A stretch of DNA of 64,000 nucleotides from assembly GCA_963930655.1 (NCBI GenBank), contig OZ005602.1, forward strand, positions 21,341,840 to 21,405,839. Reading direction: 5' to 3'. The translations under genes and the position numbers were made by a program. Shown here one piece after another: positions 47,330 through 58,460 of the stretch. The DNA comes from Myrica gale. Taxonomy: Eukaryota; Streptophyta; Magnoliopsida; Fagales; Myricaceae. Position 1 is the stretch's first letter; every line of letters starts with the position of its first letter. The notes under the pieces are model-generated. The model saw only the letters and a list, made by a program, of their open reading frames with translations. It was not told where the DNA came from and did not search any database.

Positions 47330-48480
47330 TGAGAGCAATGAAAAGCATTGAGGAGATTATAAGGAAGTAAAAGTTGATGCCAATACACACCTGTGACTTG
47401 GCTTGGGCAGTAAAGGGAAGGAGTGTAGTCGAGGTAGGTCTCTAATCAGAAGTTGGATATATAAGAATGGTGTAAAGAATTGGTGCATCCTCAAACACAG
47501 AAAAAATGGAAATAGAAGAGAAAAAAACAGGGGTTGGGGGAGGCTACATTTTAAAGAAAGAGGTGAAGAGCTTTCATATAAAGCACCTATTTGATCCCCA
47601 TTGGCCATCAAGATTCTTTACTAGTGCAGACTTTAGCTAATTTCCTCATGTCAAAAAAGAAAAAAAAATTACCATCACAGAATCAAGCCTTTAAAATGGA
47701 GAGCTTTTACCTCATAAAAGAAGATCAAGCATAACAGAGTACTCTGCCCACAGGCTGTTTCAAAGGAACTTTTGATAATTAAGCCCAAAAAGTTATGCCT
47801 TCATTCCTATAGCAAATAACCAATGTTATTTGTACGATTTACGAAGTAACCAACTGAATAGGTTCACAATTATGTTTTCCTGATAAGTCTTTCTTCCAAG
47901 AATCTGATATATAATCTCTTAAATCAATGATATTATCTTCTTGTTTATAAGTTCAGACATTGATATGCAACCACAAAAGGAGCCTAGGGGTCATGGCCCC
48001 AGCCCAAAAAGCAGGGAAAAAAATACTGTTAAGAACAACCACGACCTCCCTTGAGGAGCTGGAGCTGTCAAAAGAGTATTGCCTTTAAGGTACTTAGCAG
48101 CCAGAGCTTCAGCCCAATTTAAATATTAGGGTGCGATTCAAACCATAAAAACGCCAGTGACCCAAGCCCCCAACTTCCTTGTGCCTACAGATAGCTTCCC
48201 AACATGGATAATGTAGTCCTCGAAGCATAATTTTTGAAGTTACCGAAAGCCTTTATGCGCACAAGTTTCATGCCGGCAGGAGGAATCCGTTTTTAGCTGG
48301 ACCCAATCACTATACAAGTGATTAGCAAAAGACCAATTGACGTAAAGGTCTGAGCAATAAAATTCAGCTAATAATGCAAATGCACAATGATTGTAGTTGG
48401 CCTGGGCCGGAAGGGTGTCGGCCCAGGCCAACTTATTTTAAAAATAAAAATAAAAACACAATGTAACAAATTTTTTTTGG
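47330..48480. other. Remainder of the hAT-type element, unassigned
   Basis: No further R2 exon was recognised upstream of the captured ones. Open frames here lack known motifs. A splice-like caagtcacag/gtgtgt on the minus strand near 47390 could mark another captured piece, but I cannot name it. Confidence 0.35.
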
Positions 48481-48542
48481 GGGGGTGAAGGGTATCGGCC
48501 GATACCCTCCGCCCCCCCCCTCCCTCCGCCCCTGGCGATGTG

Positions 48543-50130
48543 CGTGAGGGAGAGGCTGGGGTCGAATGGGGATGGGGTTCGGATGGGGGCTGGAGGCCGA
48601 AGGGGAGGGGTATGTGCCTGTGTGTGAGGGAGGGGGGAAGGGAGATTTGCGAAGTACTCGAAGGAGGAGGACTGAGATATGGCCTGTGAGAGTGTACGCG
48701 AGGGAGGAGCCTGTGGGTGTGAAAAATTATGGTTTTTTTAAATCGTTTATCTTTTTTTAATTAAGTGACCAATTCGGAGCGGTCTGGAGCAATATACTCC
48801 AGTCTGGAGCCGATTTTTCAATATGTGGAACCGAGAGCAGACCTGAGTATATCGGTTTCAACGGACCGGCCATTCAGTTAGATTATTTATCACTGATTCG
48901 GACAAAACCGGTGCAGTTTCGGTCCGATCCGACCAATCCGACCGATTTCTTGGACATCCCTAATTGCAAGGTATCCTTTAAATTCTGTCGGCAGTATAAC
49001 TGTGGATATCGAATAAAAGACAAGGAACAACCTGCAAAAGTCTAAAGCTTTTTGCACATTAAAATGTTGTCCTTTGGGACAAGTTAGTATGATTGTTGCC
49101 TGGGCAAAAAGATTAGCGCGATTTTAAGCCAAGAAAAAGAGGTCAGTAGTAAGATTGTGTTGGTAATTGTTGTAGTTAAATATATTGGCAAACATATTAT
49201 GTGTAAAAAAATATTTCTATCGCTTGTAATATTGTTTGGAAATTATAAACATCTTTGGTCAGTAAGAAGACTTCTATTTATTATGAAGGTTTATAGTTTG
49301 AAGAATGAAGAATCTGAGCTACAGACGAAATGAAAATATCTGCTTACTTAGTCAATTATGTTGCAACCTATTTAAACAACCTATCAGATCATTCCATATG
49401 TATGATTTCCAAGACAGAATGGAGAGAAGAGAGATAAATTGCATTCCCGATCATAGTAGAATAGAAATCTATGGAAGAAGTTTGAAGAAGAAAAACAGAG
49501 TGCTCCTAAAATTTCCAATTTTCCTCTATGTTTTCAAAAGAACAAATTACCAAGAACATCATGTCCCTGTGAGGATTCCTTGAAAAATCACAAGGGGTGT
49601 ATAGTCAGAGTTCCAATAAAAGGCTGATGATAGTTCAGAACATAAAATATACCCCTTCCTATCATCTTAACAACCATGTTCTCAGAAATACCACTAAGCC
49701 TAACAACCATGTCCAGAAATGCCACTATTTTGGAACTTGTTCCTGCTACATTCCACAGTCGACCCAGCAAGCAAAATAGCACTGCTTCAGGAGTTGTTTT
49801 TGGACTTGGAGGAAGCTCTAGAAGCCGAGGAGTAAAGTCAAAGTGTATGGTCAAAAATGTAGTTGGGAATGGTAAATCAATATCTCCACGGTTTGACAAG
49901 TTCTCCCACGATCATCTTCTCCCTGAAGACTGAAGTTGGTAGGCGGAAATTAATATTGGGTGGGTGTGAAGGCAAAAAGTTAGAGCTGATCATTGGTTGA
50001 AATGAATGGAAATGGTCCTCGCCCCATTCTTTGGAAAGGTTTTTTTGTGTTATTCTTTTTTCTTTAAATCAAGATAAAGACGCTTTTAAAAAAAAAATTA
50101 AGATAAAGACATTTATGGAAAACCTAAAGA
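48543..50130 (+). repeat. Block A flank between the hAT element and the GRAS promoter
   Basis: Matches 61504-63110. It opens with a second G-rich tract (48543-48720). At 48766-48962 there is a stretch rich in ccgatccgacc and ending accgatttcttggacatcccta, typical of an old hAT terminus. The block B copy has lost about 40 bp here and has about 60 bp near 62210 that block A lacks. No gene was recognised; the open frames at 49305 and 49588 lack motifs. Confidence 0.6.
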
Positions 50131-50841
50131 ATTCATGATAATTATATAAAAGCGAGTATCAATTTATCTCTAGAGGCCATATTGGCATTAATATGGGCCT
50201 CATAAACAGCTTTCTCTCTGCCTTTTTTTTTTTTCGTTTGTGGTAACAACGAAGTTGATCGCCTCTCGTTTATAGGTTTTGGAAGAACCACAAGACAAGT
50301 CGAAAACGATTTTCTTTTCCCGGCAATTGCGACGATCAATCGTTTCTGAACAATCCAAGATAAGATTAGTCGATTCCGTTGACGAGTCAGACGTTTGAAA
50401 TCTGTACTCGACTAGCTAGAGAGACCAATCAGGGCTTCGAATCCAGCAGATTGGTTGCAGCCGGTAACATTTGGACTATCACCCCCAGCGCTTCTTGGAG
50501 AGCCGCCTTTAGGTTTTTTTTGGGTTACTGCTATATATATACAATTGAAGCGAACGCAGAGGACCCGATCGAATTGCCTCACACAGCCGAGTGTTCCTCT
50601 GCGTAACGCTACTCGATTCCGTCTCAGTTCTTCCTTTGTCGGGGAGAAACTGAATATCCAAGGTTCTTCAGCTTTAGCCTTTTTATATTTGTCGATATCT
50701 CCGAGTATTTGATCTTATTTACGTAGATTAAAAAGCTTCACTTGTGGTCTTGTGGGTCTGTAATTCATCTTCCCTTTTCTCTCTTTTTCTCCATGCGTCT
50801 ATGATTCTGTAAGGCTTTATGGTTTGACTCGGTAAGTAGTT
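50131..50841 (+). promoter_or_regulatory. Promoter and 5' leader of the 51 kb GRAS gene
   Basis: Nearly identical to 63110-63810. A TATA-box-like TATATAAA lies at 50143-50150, about 700 bp before the original ATG; a second TA-rich site, ctatatatatacaat, lies at about 50531. The leader contains short upstream ATGs. Which TATA element is used cannot be judged from sequence alone. Confidence 0.5.
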
Positions 50842-50874
50842 ATGGATCCAAGCTTTGCCGGATTGCCAATATCA
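50842..50874 (+). pseudogene. Broken original start of the 51 kb GRAS gene
   Basis: The ATG at 50842 (MDPSFAGLP) aligns with the start at 63811, but one C is missing in the codon run ttgcc(c)aat near 50866. Reading from this ATG ends at a TAG after 11 codons. Beyond the lesion the correct frame (equivalent of NIIDDIIVDGRPTSPNYNQ) is open through to the rest of the gene but has no ATG until 51105. Confidence 0.85.
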
Positions 50875-51104
50875 TAGACGATATCATCGTCGATGGCCGT
50901 CCCACCTCACCCAATTATAATCAGTGTCCAGATCTTCTAAACGACTACCAGTTCAATATACCTTCCCCAGACCTGAACTTTTTCGAAAGTCCATTTCTTC
51001 CACCTGATCAGTACCCCAGTAATTTTTCTCCTCCGATCTCCGTTGGCTCCGAAGCAGGACCAGATGCTCTGTCCGTTGCTGCTGACGGCTTGAGCCCACC
51101 ATCA

Positions 51105-53171
51105 ATGGATGCGAGTCCGGGAGGACACTCATCCTCGGACGACAGTGAGTTCTCGGAAACGGCTATTAAGTTCATGAGCCAGATTCTTATGGAAGAGAAC
51201 CTAGAGGACAAGCCCTGCATGTTCTTTGATCCTTTGGGTCTGCAAGTCACAGAGAAATCGTTCTATGATGCTCTTGGTCAGAAATACCCTCCATCTCCAA
51301 ATCAATACCAACCTCCACCTTACAACAACCTGAACGTCGAGAGCCCTGATGATGTTTTTTCTGGAAGAAATGGTAACCATGGTACTAGTACTACTTCTAA
51401 CAGCACCAGCACTAACACTAGCAGCGATCCTCTGTGGATGGGTGATGTTGAGGACCTCAAGTCCTCTTTTCCACAATCTACTCTTTCAGGTTACTCTATG
51501 TTCCAGCTCAATTTGGAGTCCAATGGTGGATCAAAGTTCTTGGCCAATCCATCGAACGGTCTGCCCAATTATAGTGGTGGTGGGATAGAGCTTTTGGCTC
51601 AGAACATTTTTAAGGATAGTGAAACTTTATTGCAATTTAAGAGAGGGTCAGAGGAAGCTAGTAGGTTCCTTCCCAGGGATAGTCAATTAGTTATGGATTT
51701 TGAGAAAAATATGGTGTCACAAGAGTGTAAGGGGCAGGATGATAGTGCGGAGAAGGGCGAGAGGGAGAATTCTTCCAATGTGTCGAGGGCCAGGAAGAAT
51801 CGCGAGAAGGATCATATTGATAGAGAGGAAGGGAGGAGTAATAAGCAGTCCGCGGTTCAGTCGGGCGATGAGATTGAATTGTCGGAGATATTTGAGGATG
51901 TACTTTCTGCGCTGTTTAGTAACACTGAAAGCATGAAGAATAAAGCAAGCAAGACCGCGCAGGCAAATGGGCAGCCACAAGGAGCTAATAGTGGGAAGAG
52001 TCGAGGTAAAAAACAGGGCAAGAAGAAGGATACTGTTGATTTGAATAATCTGCTGGTATGTGCACAATCTGTCTCTTGTGACAGTCGAACCTCTAATGAA
52101 TTACTGAAGCAGATTAGGCAGCACTCTTCCCCTTTCGGTGATTGGTCTCAGAGGTTGGGCCATTTCTTTGCTAATGGCCTTGAGGCACGCTTGGCTGGTA
52201 CTGGCAGGGGAACTCAACTTTTCTATACTTCCTTAGCTTCCAAAAAGCACTCACCTGAAAAACTGAGAGCTTTCAAACTTCATCTTTCATCTTGCCCTTT
52301 CCAGAGGATCTCGCTATTTTTCGCTGCCAAAATGATTAATAAAGTGGCAGAGAAGGCCACAAGTCTTCATGTTGTAGACTTCGGTATCCAGTACGGTATC
52401 CAGTGGCCAAGTCTGATCGAGAAACTCTCTAAAAGACCTGGTGGACCTCCCAAGCTAAGAATTACAGGGATAGAGCTTCCCCGACCTGGATTCCGTCCAA
52501 CCCAGAGCATTGACGAAACAGGTCGTCGCTTGGCACAGTATTGCGAGCGGCACAATGTTCCTTTTGAGTACCATGCCATAGTCTCACAGAACTGGGAAAC
52601 CATCCAAATGGAGGATCTGAGGATTCATAGGAATGACTTCCTTGCTGTGACCTGTTTTTTCCGATTTAAGAATCTACGTGATGAGACAGTTGAAGATACC
52701 AGTCAACGGGATGAAGTTTTGAACTTAATTAGGAGAATGAATCCCGACATTTTTGTCCATTCTATTGTTAATGGAGCCTATAATGCCCCCTTCTTTGTCA
52801 CCCGGTTTCGAGAGGCACTCTACCACTACTCTGCGTTGTATGACATATTTGATGCTACAGTGTCCGATGAACACCAGTTAGAGAGACTGATGTTTGAGAG
52901 AGAGTTCTATGGAAGGGACGTTATGAATGTCATTGCTTGCGAGGGCTTAGAGAGGGTTGAGAGGCCAGAGACATACAAGCAGTGGCAAGTCCGAACTCTG
53001 AGGGCTGGTTTCAAGGGGCTGCCATTGGACCAACAACTCGTGAACGTATTCAAGTCTAATAAGGAGGAACTGTACCACAAAGATTTTGTGCTTGATGAAG
53101 ACACGCACTGGTTGCTTCAGGGATGGAAGGGCCGAATTGTGTATGCTTCATCTTGCTGGGTGCCGGCTTAG
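51105..53171 (+). CDS. GRAS transcription factor, LISCL type (copy 4), N-terminally shortened
   Basis: Open frame of 688 residues from the first in-frame ATG (MDASPGGHSSSDDSEFSETA). About 88 family-typical N-terminal residues are cut off by the single-base deletion upstream, but the LISCL acidic motif (FMSQILMEENLEDKPCMFFD, residues about 20-40) is kept. A lysine-rich stretch (SRGKKQGKKKDTVD) precedes the GRAS domain at about 309. LHRI reads NLLVCAQSVSCDSRTS, two residues shorter than in copies 1 and 2. VHIID (LHVVDFGIQYGIQWP) is near 420, then NPDIFVHSIVNGAYNAPFF and the SAW end CWVPA with TAG at the usual place. The linker before the domain is also shorter than in copy 2. It may still be expressed as a shortened protein, or be an early pseudogene. 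Confidence 0.85.
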   Translation: MDASPGGHSSSDDSEFSETAIKFMSQILMEENLEDKPCMFFDPLGLQVTEKSFYDALGQKYPPSPNQYQPPPYNNLNVESPDDVFSGRNGNHGTSTTSNSTSTNTSSDPLWMGDVEDLKSSFPQSTLSGYSMFQLNLESNGGSKFLANPSNGLPNYSGGGIELLAQNIFKDSETLLQFKRGSEEASRFLPRDSQLVMDFEKNMVSQECKGQDDSAEKGERENSSNVSRARKNREKDHIDREEGRSNKQSAVQSGDEIELSEIFEDVLSALFSNTESMKNKASKTAQANGQPQGANSGKSRGKKQGKKKDTVDLNNLLVCAQSVSCDSRTSNELLKQIRQHSSPFGDWSQRLGHFFANGLEARLAGTGRGTQLFYTSLASKKHSPEKLRAFKLHLSSCPFQRISLFFAAKMINKVAEKATSLHVVDFGIQYGIQWPSLIEKLSKRPGGPPKLRITGIELPRPGFRPTQSIDETGRRLAQYCERHNVPFEYHAIVSQNWETIQMEDLRIHRNDFLAVTCFFRFKNLRDETVEDTSQRDEVLNLIRRMNPDIFVHSIVNGAYNAPFFVTRFREALYHYSALYDIFDATVSDEHQLERLMFEREFYGRDVMNVIACEGLERVERPETYKQWQVRTLRAGFKGLPLDQQLVNVFKSNKEELYHKDFVLDEDTHWLLQGWKGRIVYASSCWVPA

Positions 53172-53640
53172 GAATCTTGAAATTTTGGTGAAATAAAACT
53201 GGTAATTGAGGGGCTAGGCTACCCTGGATACCTTTTTCTGTGCTGAAGGAGTCTGTATGCATGCTTAGAGTATTTCTGTAGCCTTGGATTGATCTTTAAC
53301 TTTCTACATGTATTTCTATTGTATATATATAGTTAGGAATATAATTAAGCTTAGTTCTGCTTTTAGAAACAAAGCAACAGGCACAGCACATAAAGTATTA
53401 AGGATAGAAATGGAAGGTGTCACATGTCTTTAGGCCTCCGAATTATGTAGCACATAATGTAGCGCGATGGGTTTCTTCCCGTTGTCATCGAGGTTACTTT
53501 TTATCTAGAGATATTCTCATTTCGTATTTGTCTTCCCCTTTAGAAGGTGACTGTGTAATGTTCATAATTTGAATATAAAAAAACCCTTCGCCTCCGTGAA
53601 ATCAATTTCCAAATTTTGCTGGACTTTCCATTCCAAAACG
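53172..53640. other. 3' flank of GRAS copy 4
   Basis: Likely 3' UTR with an aataaa at about 53191 and TA-rich sequence near 53320. No other gene seen. Confidence 0.5.
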
Positions 53641-54095
53641 CAGGGCCGGCTCAAACCAAATGGGGGCATAAGGCGAAATAAATTATTAGGCTTTTTTTAT
53701 ATAAAATATTTAAAATTATCTGAAAATTATTAAATTTAATTTAAAATTTTCAAATGTCCCATTAATTATTTTTTTTATGAGGCCCTCATACACGACATCA
53801 AGACCCCATGACTAGAACAATTAAGAAATTTATAACGCATTTTTTTTTAGCAAAGTTCATAAATATCTAAAAATGGATTAGGAAGCCTGGAAGAACTATA
53901 TCTGTCCACTCATGATAAAAAATATGAAAAGATTGCATCTTGTCATTCTTTTTTTTTAGCTCAGTTGTCTTTTTATTTTTGGGTCATCTACAACACACAA
54001 ATAAATAAAATAAAAAATTCTTTTGTCTTTATGGGGCCTTGCAGGGTGAGGCTTTTAACCACCGCCTAAGTTGCCTTACCCTTCAGCCGACCCTG
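53641..54095. mobile_element. hAT-type MITE, 455 bp
   Basis: Starts CAGGGCCGGCTCAAACC and ends GCCGACCCTG, with flanks ccaaaacg (53633-53640) and ccgaaacg (54096-54103), an 8-bp target duplication with one mismatch. The inner border gggtaaggcaact/aagttgccttaccc matches the family seen at 28687-29121. No coding capacity. Confidence 0.88.
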
Positions 54096-54103
54096 CCGAA
54101 ACG

Positions 54104-55285
54104 GATGGAGACACGTTCAGTTGAATACATTCTTGGTTTGAGGCGTTTGAACAAGAATCGTTGAGAATGGATGATTTGTCTTAACATCAAAGCCTCGCAG
54201 AGAGGGAGACCCCAAAAAAATTATGTTTTTTTTCATTACTCTATTTTGTAAAATATTTGATATTACTAATAATCATTAAAACATAATAATTTAAACTATC
54301 TAATCTCTCGATTTTAATCGGCCTTATAACATCCACTAGGCCAAGAACCCAAGGGAGCTAGACTTAAAGTCCAGCAATTGGGGTGGGTTGAAAGGTCCAA
54401 GTTCTCCTTACTTCCTCTTGCAAACAAAATAAACACGCTAGGACTTAAAGTCATTCGCGTAGGGGGATTTCTCCGATGTCATTGTCAGTTATCATATCTA
54501 ATATATTTTCTTTTATCGTTTTTGTTATTAGTGAGAGAGTCTGAGAGATAATTGTGCGTACCCTTTATTTCTTCCTTTTTCTTTACTTTATACCCATTTT
54601 CATCGTCTGGTCCAGGGGCTTTACTGGGCTTTGGCCTTATTGTTCCCCTGGGCCGTATCACCCTTCAAACTATTTTTGTTCCATCCACCATTTATCGAAG
54701 GTCGGCATTGTCAAAATTGGTTTCCTTCAGGACGGTTCAAACCGAGTGCCTTTTTCCATTTCTTTTCCACCTTTTCGTCTGCCAGTCAGTAAACAGAGAA
54801 TAATCATAGCTTGTTACGTCAATTTCTTTACCCGATAAAGTATGGAGGTCAATTCTTTTTACATATCTCCAATCATCGTGGTGCACATACTACATAGAAT
54901 GGGTTAATCCTTGCTCCACTATTTTGGGCATCAGGTTATGGGCTTTTGTAATAAGGGAGAATTCTTCCTCCACCAGTAGCCTCATATTCTGCTGAGCGAC
55001 TAACTAGGCCAGGAGAATATTATGACGTCGGTTATAATCTTAGTTAGCTCCCTTAGATATTAATAATCTTTTCAAGATCTTTTTCTTGTAAACTATCCAT
55101 TGGGTCCTCCACCACACCCTTGCTTAATAAGACCTGGGCTCTCATTCTTTTGACTCACCAAGCCTCCCTATTTTGTTGTTATTCTCTCCATCAATCTAAC
55201 CCTGTCTCTTGCTCGAGAATCAGAGAGAAAAGAAAGAGGACTCTTCTAATGCCTCCTTCTCTTTCGGACCTTCCGTCCGAACTAT
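54104..55285. other. Intergenic DNA
   Basis: No gene recognised; open frames at 54552-54838 have no family motif and look incidental. Confidence 0.4.
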
Positions 55286-55680
55286 TAACAGAAATAAGAT
55301 GGTTAATAGAATTACAAGATTCTCTATAATTATTTATATAAATCACACCATGTAATTTGAAAAAAATATATAGAACAAGTGAATGATACACTATTTAATG
55401 TTATTTGTGTAAATTCTCGGACAATTTGAATTATACATTATAGTTTACATTTTGTATTTATTTCTCTCCAAATTTTTGTAATGCATTATATAAGTTTTGG
55501 TTTTATTTCTGGGAAACGACACTTTGCAACCTCAAATGTTGGGATATACTATGCATACTCATCTATTATTTTCAAGACATTAGGCTCCTCAATTTTCGTT
55601 TTTCCTCCATTTACACCCTCCATCCAAATTGCTCATCAAAACAGATGGAAATGAGTGCGTGCTTCTCACGTGCAAGAGGA
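55286..55680 (+). repeat. Third, older copy of the block A/B AT-rich repeat
   Basis: Resembles 30540-30990 and 57720-58210 (gttaatagaattacaa, gatacactatttaatgtta, tatataagttttg). It continues with gacactttgcaacctc and caaattgctcatcaaaacag, which resemble block B at 58460-58600. More diverged than A is from B, so it was placed earlier. Confidence 0.7.
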
Positions 55681-55859
55681 CGAATTAAGTTTAGGGGAGC
55701 TAGTGGGGGCCATGGCCCCCGAAATTTTTTTGCAATTTTTTTATACATGGCCAAAATTTCAATTTTTTGCACATTTTTTTTAATATAGGGCAAAATTGAT
55801 AGTAATCTTTGTAATGACCTCCAAATTTTTTGAAGAAATAAAATGAGAGAATGAAAAAG

Positions 55860-56250
55860 CTTGAGAGAGGGAATTACTATTTTATAAGTGGGCTCTCTAA
55901 TTTTTTAAAGAAAAAATAGTAAGAGTTTATCTTTTTTATTTTTCTCTCTCCCTCTCTTTTTTCTAAAATTACTCTCTCCCTCCATTTTTTTTCTAAAATT
56001 GACATTACTCTCTCCTTCTGTTATTTTCTAAAATTACTCTCTCCCTCCCTCTTTTATAGAGTGTGTTTTTCTCCCAATCCCTTTTTATAGAGTGTCTTTT
56101 TTACTTTTCTTTCTCTCTCATTTTTTCTAAAATTCATTTTTCCTTTCTCTCTCACTTTCTGCCTCTCAATGGTCTCTCTAGATTTTTTAGATTTTATCTC
56201 AATGACCTATTTTTTTCTCTCTCCATCTATTTTATCTCATATATAGAAAA
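55860..56250 (+). repeat. Pyrimidine-rich low-complexity tract
   Basis: Imperfect tandem units of ttctaaaattactctctccctcc and related CT-rich phrases recur over about 390 bp. The plus strand is almost pure T and C in places. No coding content. Confidence 0.7.
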
Positions 56251-57160
56251 TAACAAAATTCATACTCAACTCTTAGAATAAAACAAATTTTTGCTTTGAA
56301 CTCAAAAAAAGTCCTCTTCAAAGTTGAATTCTAAATTTTATTATATTTAATTATTTAAAAAAAAACATACTCATTTCATTATTAATTTTTAATTAAAATA
56401 TTATTGTTCTATTATTTGAGTGTGCCTATGTTATTTTGACTAGATTTTAATATTACGTTGCCTTTGTCAATAATTTATGAGCCATTTATTTTGAAGATTT
56501 TAAACTTTCGATTACATTAGACCACACAAGGTTTTAGTAGTAATATAATAATTGATGACTTTTACTCGAACGTCCGGTTAATTAGCATAATTGATGCAAA
56601 TTTGGCTTTAACATTTAAGTTAAAGTTTATCATTTTTTTCTTTTTGAAGTTTTAGAATATGTTATTATATTTTGATTATCATAAAAATTTGAAAGCCATA
56701 AAATTAGTCAAATTACACGTAAGATGACCTTGACATCTTATTAAAAACAAATTCGCACAAAAATTATATTTGTCACCCTTAAAGATAAATTCTTGCTTTG
56801 TCCTGCTCAAGTGAATGATTGTACACTGTCTGTGTTCATTAACTTAATATCACAAAAATAAAAGATAAACTACAGTGTACCTCTTAGGAGTGCAATGTAT
56901 ATTTTTCTCTTTATTTTTTAAAGGATATCCATATGTTTTTCTCCTTTAATAAATTCTCTCCAGCGACTTTCATGTTTCTGTCTTAGTCTTGCTGCTATAG
57001 TCCTTTTTTAAATTGTTTTTAGTAAAAAGAAATACAATAAATAAGATAACAAATTTAAGAGCATTTATTTCATTGCCAATTATCTATTTAAGATAAGTAG
57101 TCTGTGTTATTAGGAGGGCTTGCCATTTTGGAGGTCCTAGACGGATCGAGATCCTCTGCA
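56251..57160. other. AT-rich intergenic DNA before block B
   Basis: Nothing recognised. Confidence 0.4.
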
Positions 57161-58229
57161 ATACTTAGAGAGAGGGGTGTGGGTCCTGGTCGAGATCCAC
57201 ACTGCCCGAACAGCACCCACACTGTTCGGGCAGGGTGAGTCCTGAGAGAGGGAGAGAGGGGTGTGGGTCCTGGTCGGGATCCACATTTCCTGAACAGCGT
57301 CCACACTGTTCGGGCAGGGTGAGTCCCGACCAGGACCTACCCTTTTCTCTCCATCTCTCTCGTATTATACCTGGATTGCTAGAAAATCCCCGTCTAGGCT
57401 TTTTTCCAACGCAATGAAAAGATAATAGTTGATATACGATTAAAAACAAAAAGGTCTTTTGACGTTTTCTAAGGCAATGCTATTGGATATGAAATATTTT
57501 CAATTTTTTAAGAAATTTTTTCGAAAAATTCAAAAGATTTATCAAAATTTTAGAAATTTTACATAAACATACAAATTATACTTTATTAGTTATCTCACAT
57601 TTCTAACCATTAAAATCTAAAATATTAAGCAATAGAACCCGACATTGTGAATTTGTGATAACAACAATTGAGACTCAAAATCATTGTCATAGAAGTCAAC
57701 AAATATGAAATAGGATGGAGAGTTAATAGAATTACAAAATTAGGATTCTTTATAATTATTTACTTAAATGACAGTATAATTTGGAAAAAAAATATATGTA
57801 ATTGGTCGATCATACACTATTTAATGTTACATATTTAAAATTTTAGACTGTATGCATCCTATATTATAGTTCATATTTTATATTCATCTTTATCCAAATT
57901 GTACTATATAGGAAATTATAGAGAATCATGATTCTAAAATATATCTAAAAATTACAAAATAAAATATCCAAAATCCCTGTCCCAAGAAAATGATATTTGT
58001 TAGCATAGATATTTTGATTGCATTTGTCTAACTAGACATAGCCCGGATAACAAACACTTTTTTACAGATTCAAATAACTTTTTAAAAATTCAATAAGTTT
58101 TTTCTCAAACTTCAACATATTTTTACAAACTTATAACACTTATTCACAAACCTCGATAGAATCCACACTAAATCAAATAAAAAAATAATTTCTAATGTAT
58201 TATATGAGTTTTGGTTTTATTTTTTGAAA

Positions 58230-58460
58230 AAGGATAAATGTAAAATTGGTCCCTGTGCTATACACAAAAATCGATTTAGTCCCTGTGATATGAAAAACAT
58301 TAATTTAGTCCCTGTGATTTTCAGAAAATGATAAAATCAATCCCTGATAGAGGACCAATAACAAACGAAAATAGAATCATAGGGACTAAATTGATGTTTT
58401 TCATATCACAGGGACTAAAATAATTTTGCTTATAGCACAGGAACTGATTTTACAAAAATA
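58230..58460. mobile_element. Fold-back MITE in block B
   Basis: Arms around ttggtccctgtgctata and tttagtccctgtgatatgaa pair with the inverse copies tttcatatcacagggactaa and tatagcacaggaactgattt. About 230 bp in all, no coding capacity. It lies in the part of the duplication deleted from block A. Confidence 0.75.

Larger units (their letters stand above)
46181..48534. mobile_element. hAT-type gene-carrying element, 2354 bp, 8-bp target duplication
   Basis: Left end CAGTGGCGGATCCAGG and the inverse of the right end CAGGGGCGGAGGGAGG share the first ten bases with one mismatch. GCGATGTG flanks both sides (46173-46180 and 48535-48542); block B has a single GCGATGTG at 61496-61503 in otherwise matching sequence, proving insertion. 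An 8-bp target duplication and CAG-type ends fit the hAT superfamily. No transposase is encoded; instead it carries four exons of a ribonucleotide reductase gene. Near the right end is a perfect palindrome (gggtatcggccgataccc) at about 48490. Confidence 0.92.
29990..51040 (+). repeat. Segmental duplication, block A
   Basis: Matched in order and orientation by 57165-64000 and clearly continuing past the window. Shared parts: 29995-30990 with 57170-58210; 30991-31431 with 58727-59164; 45818-46180 with 59165-59178 plus 61160-61503; and 48543-51040 with 61504-64000. Differences are mostly point changes, short indels and transposon insertions. Block A alone carries the CACTA element and the hAT-type element. 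It lacks about 515 bp present in block B at 58213-58727, where the related sequence at 55500 shows that block B is the older form. Confidence 0.9.
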
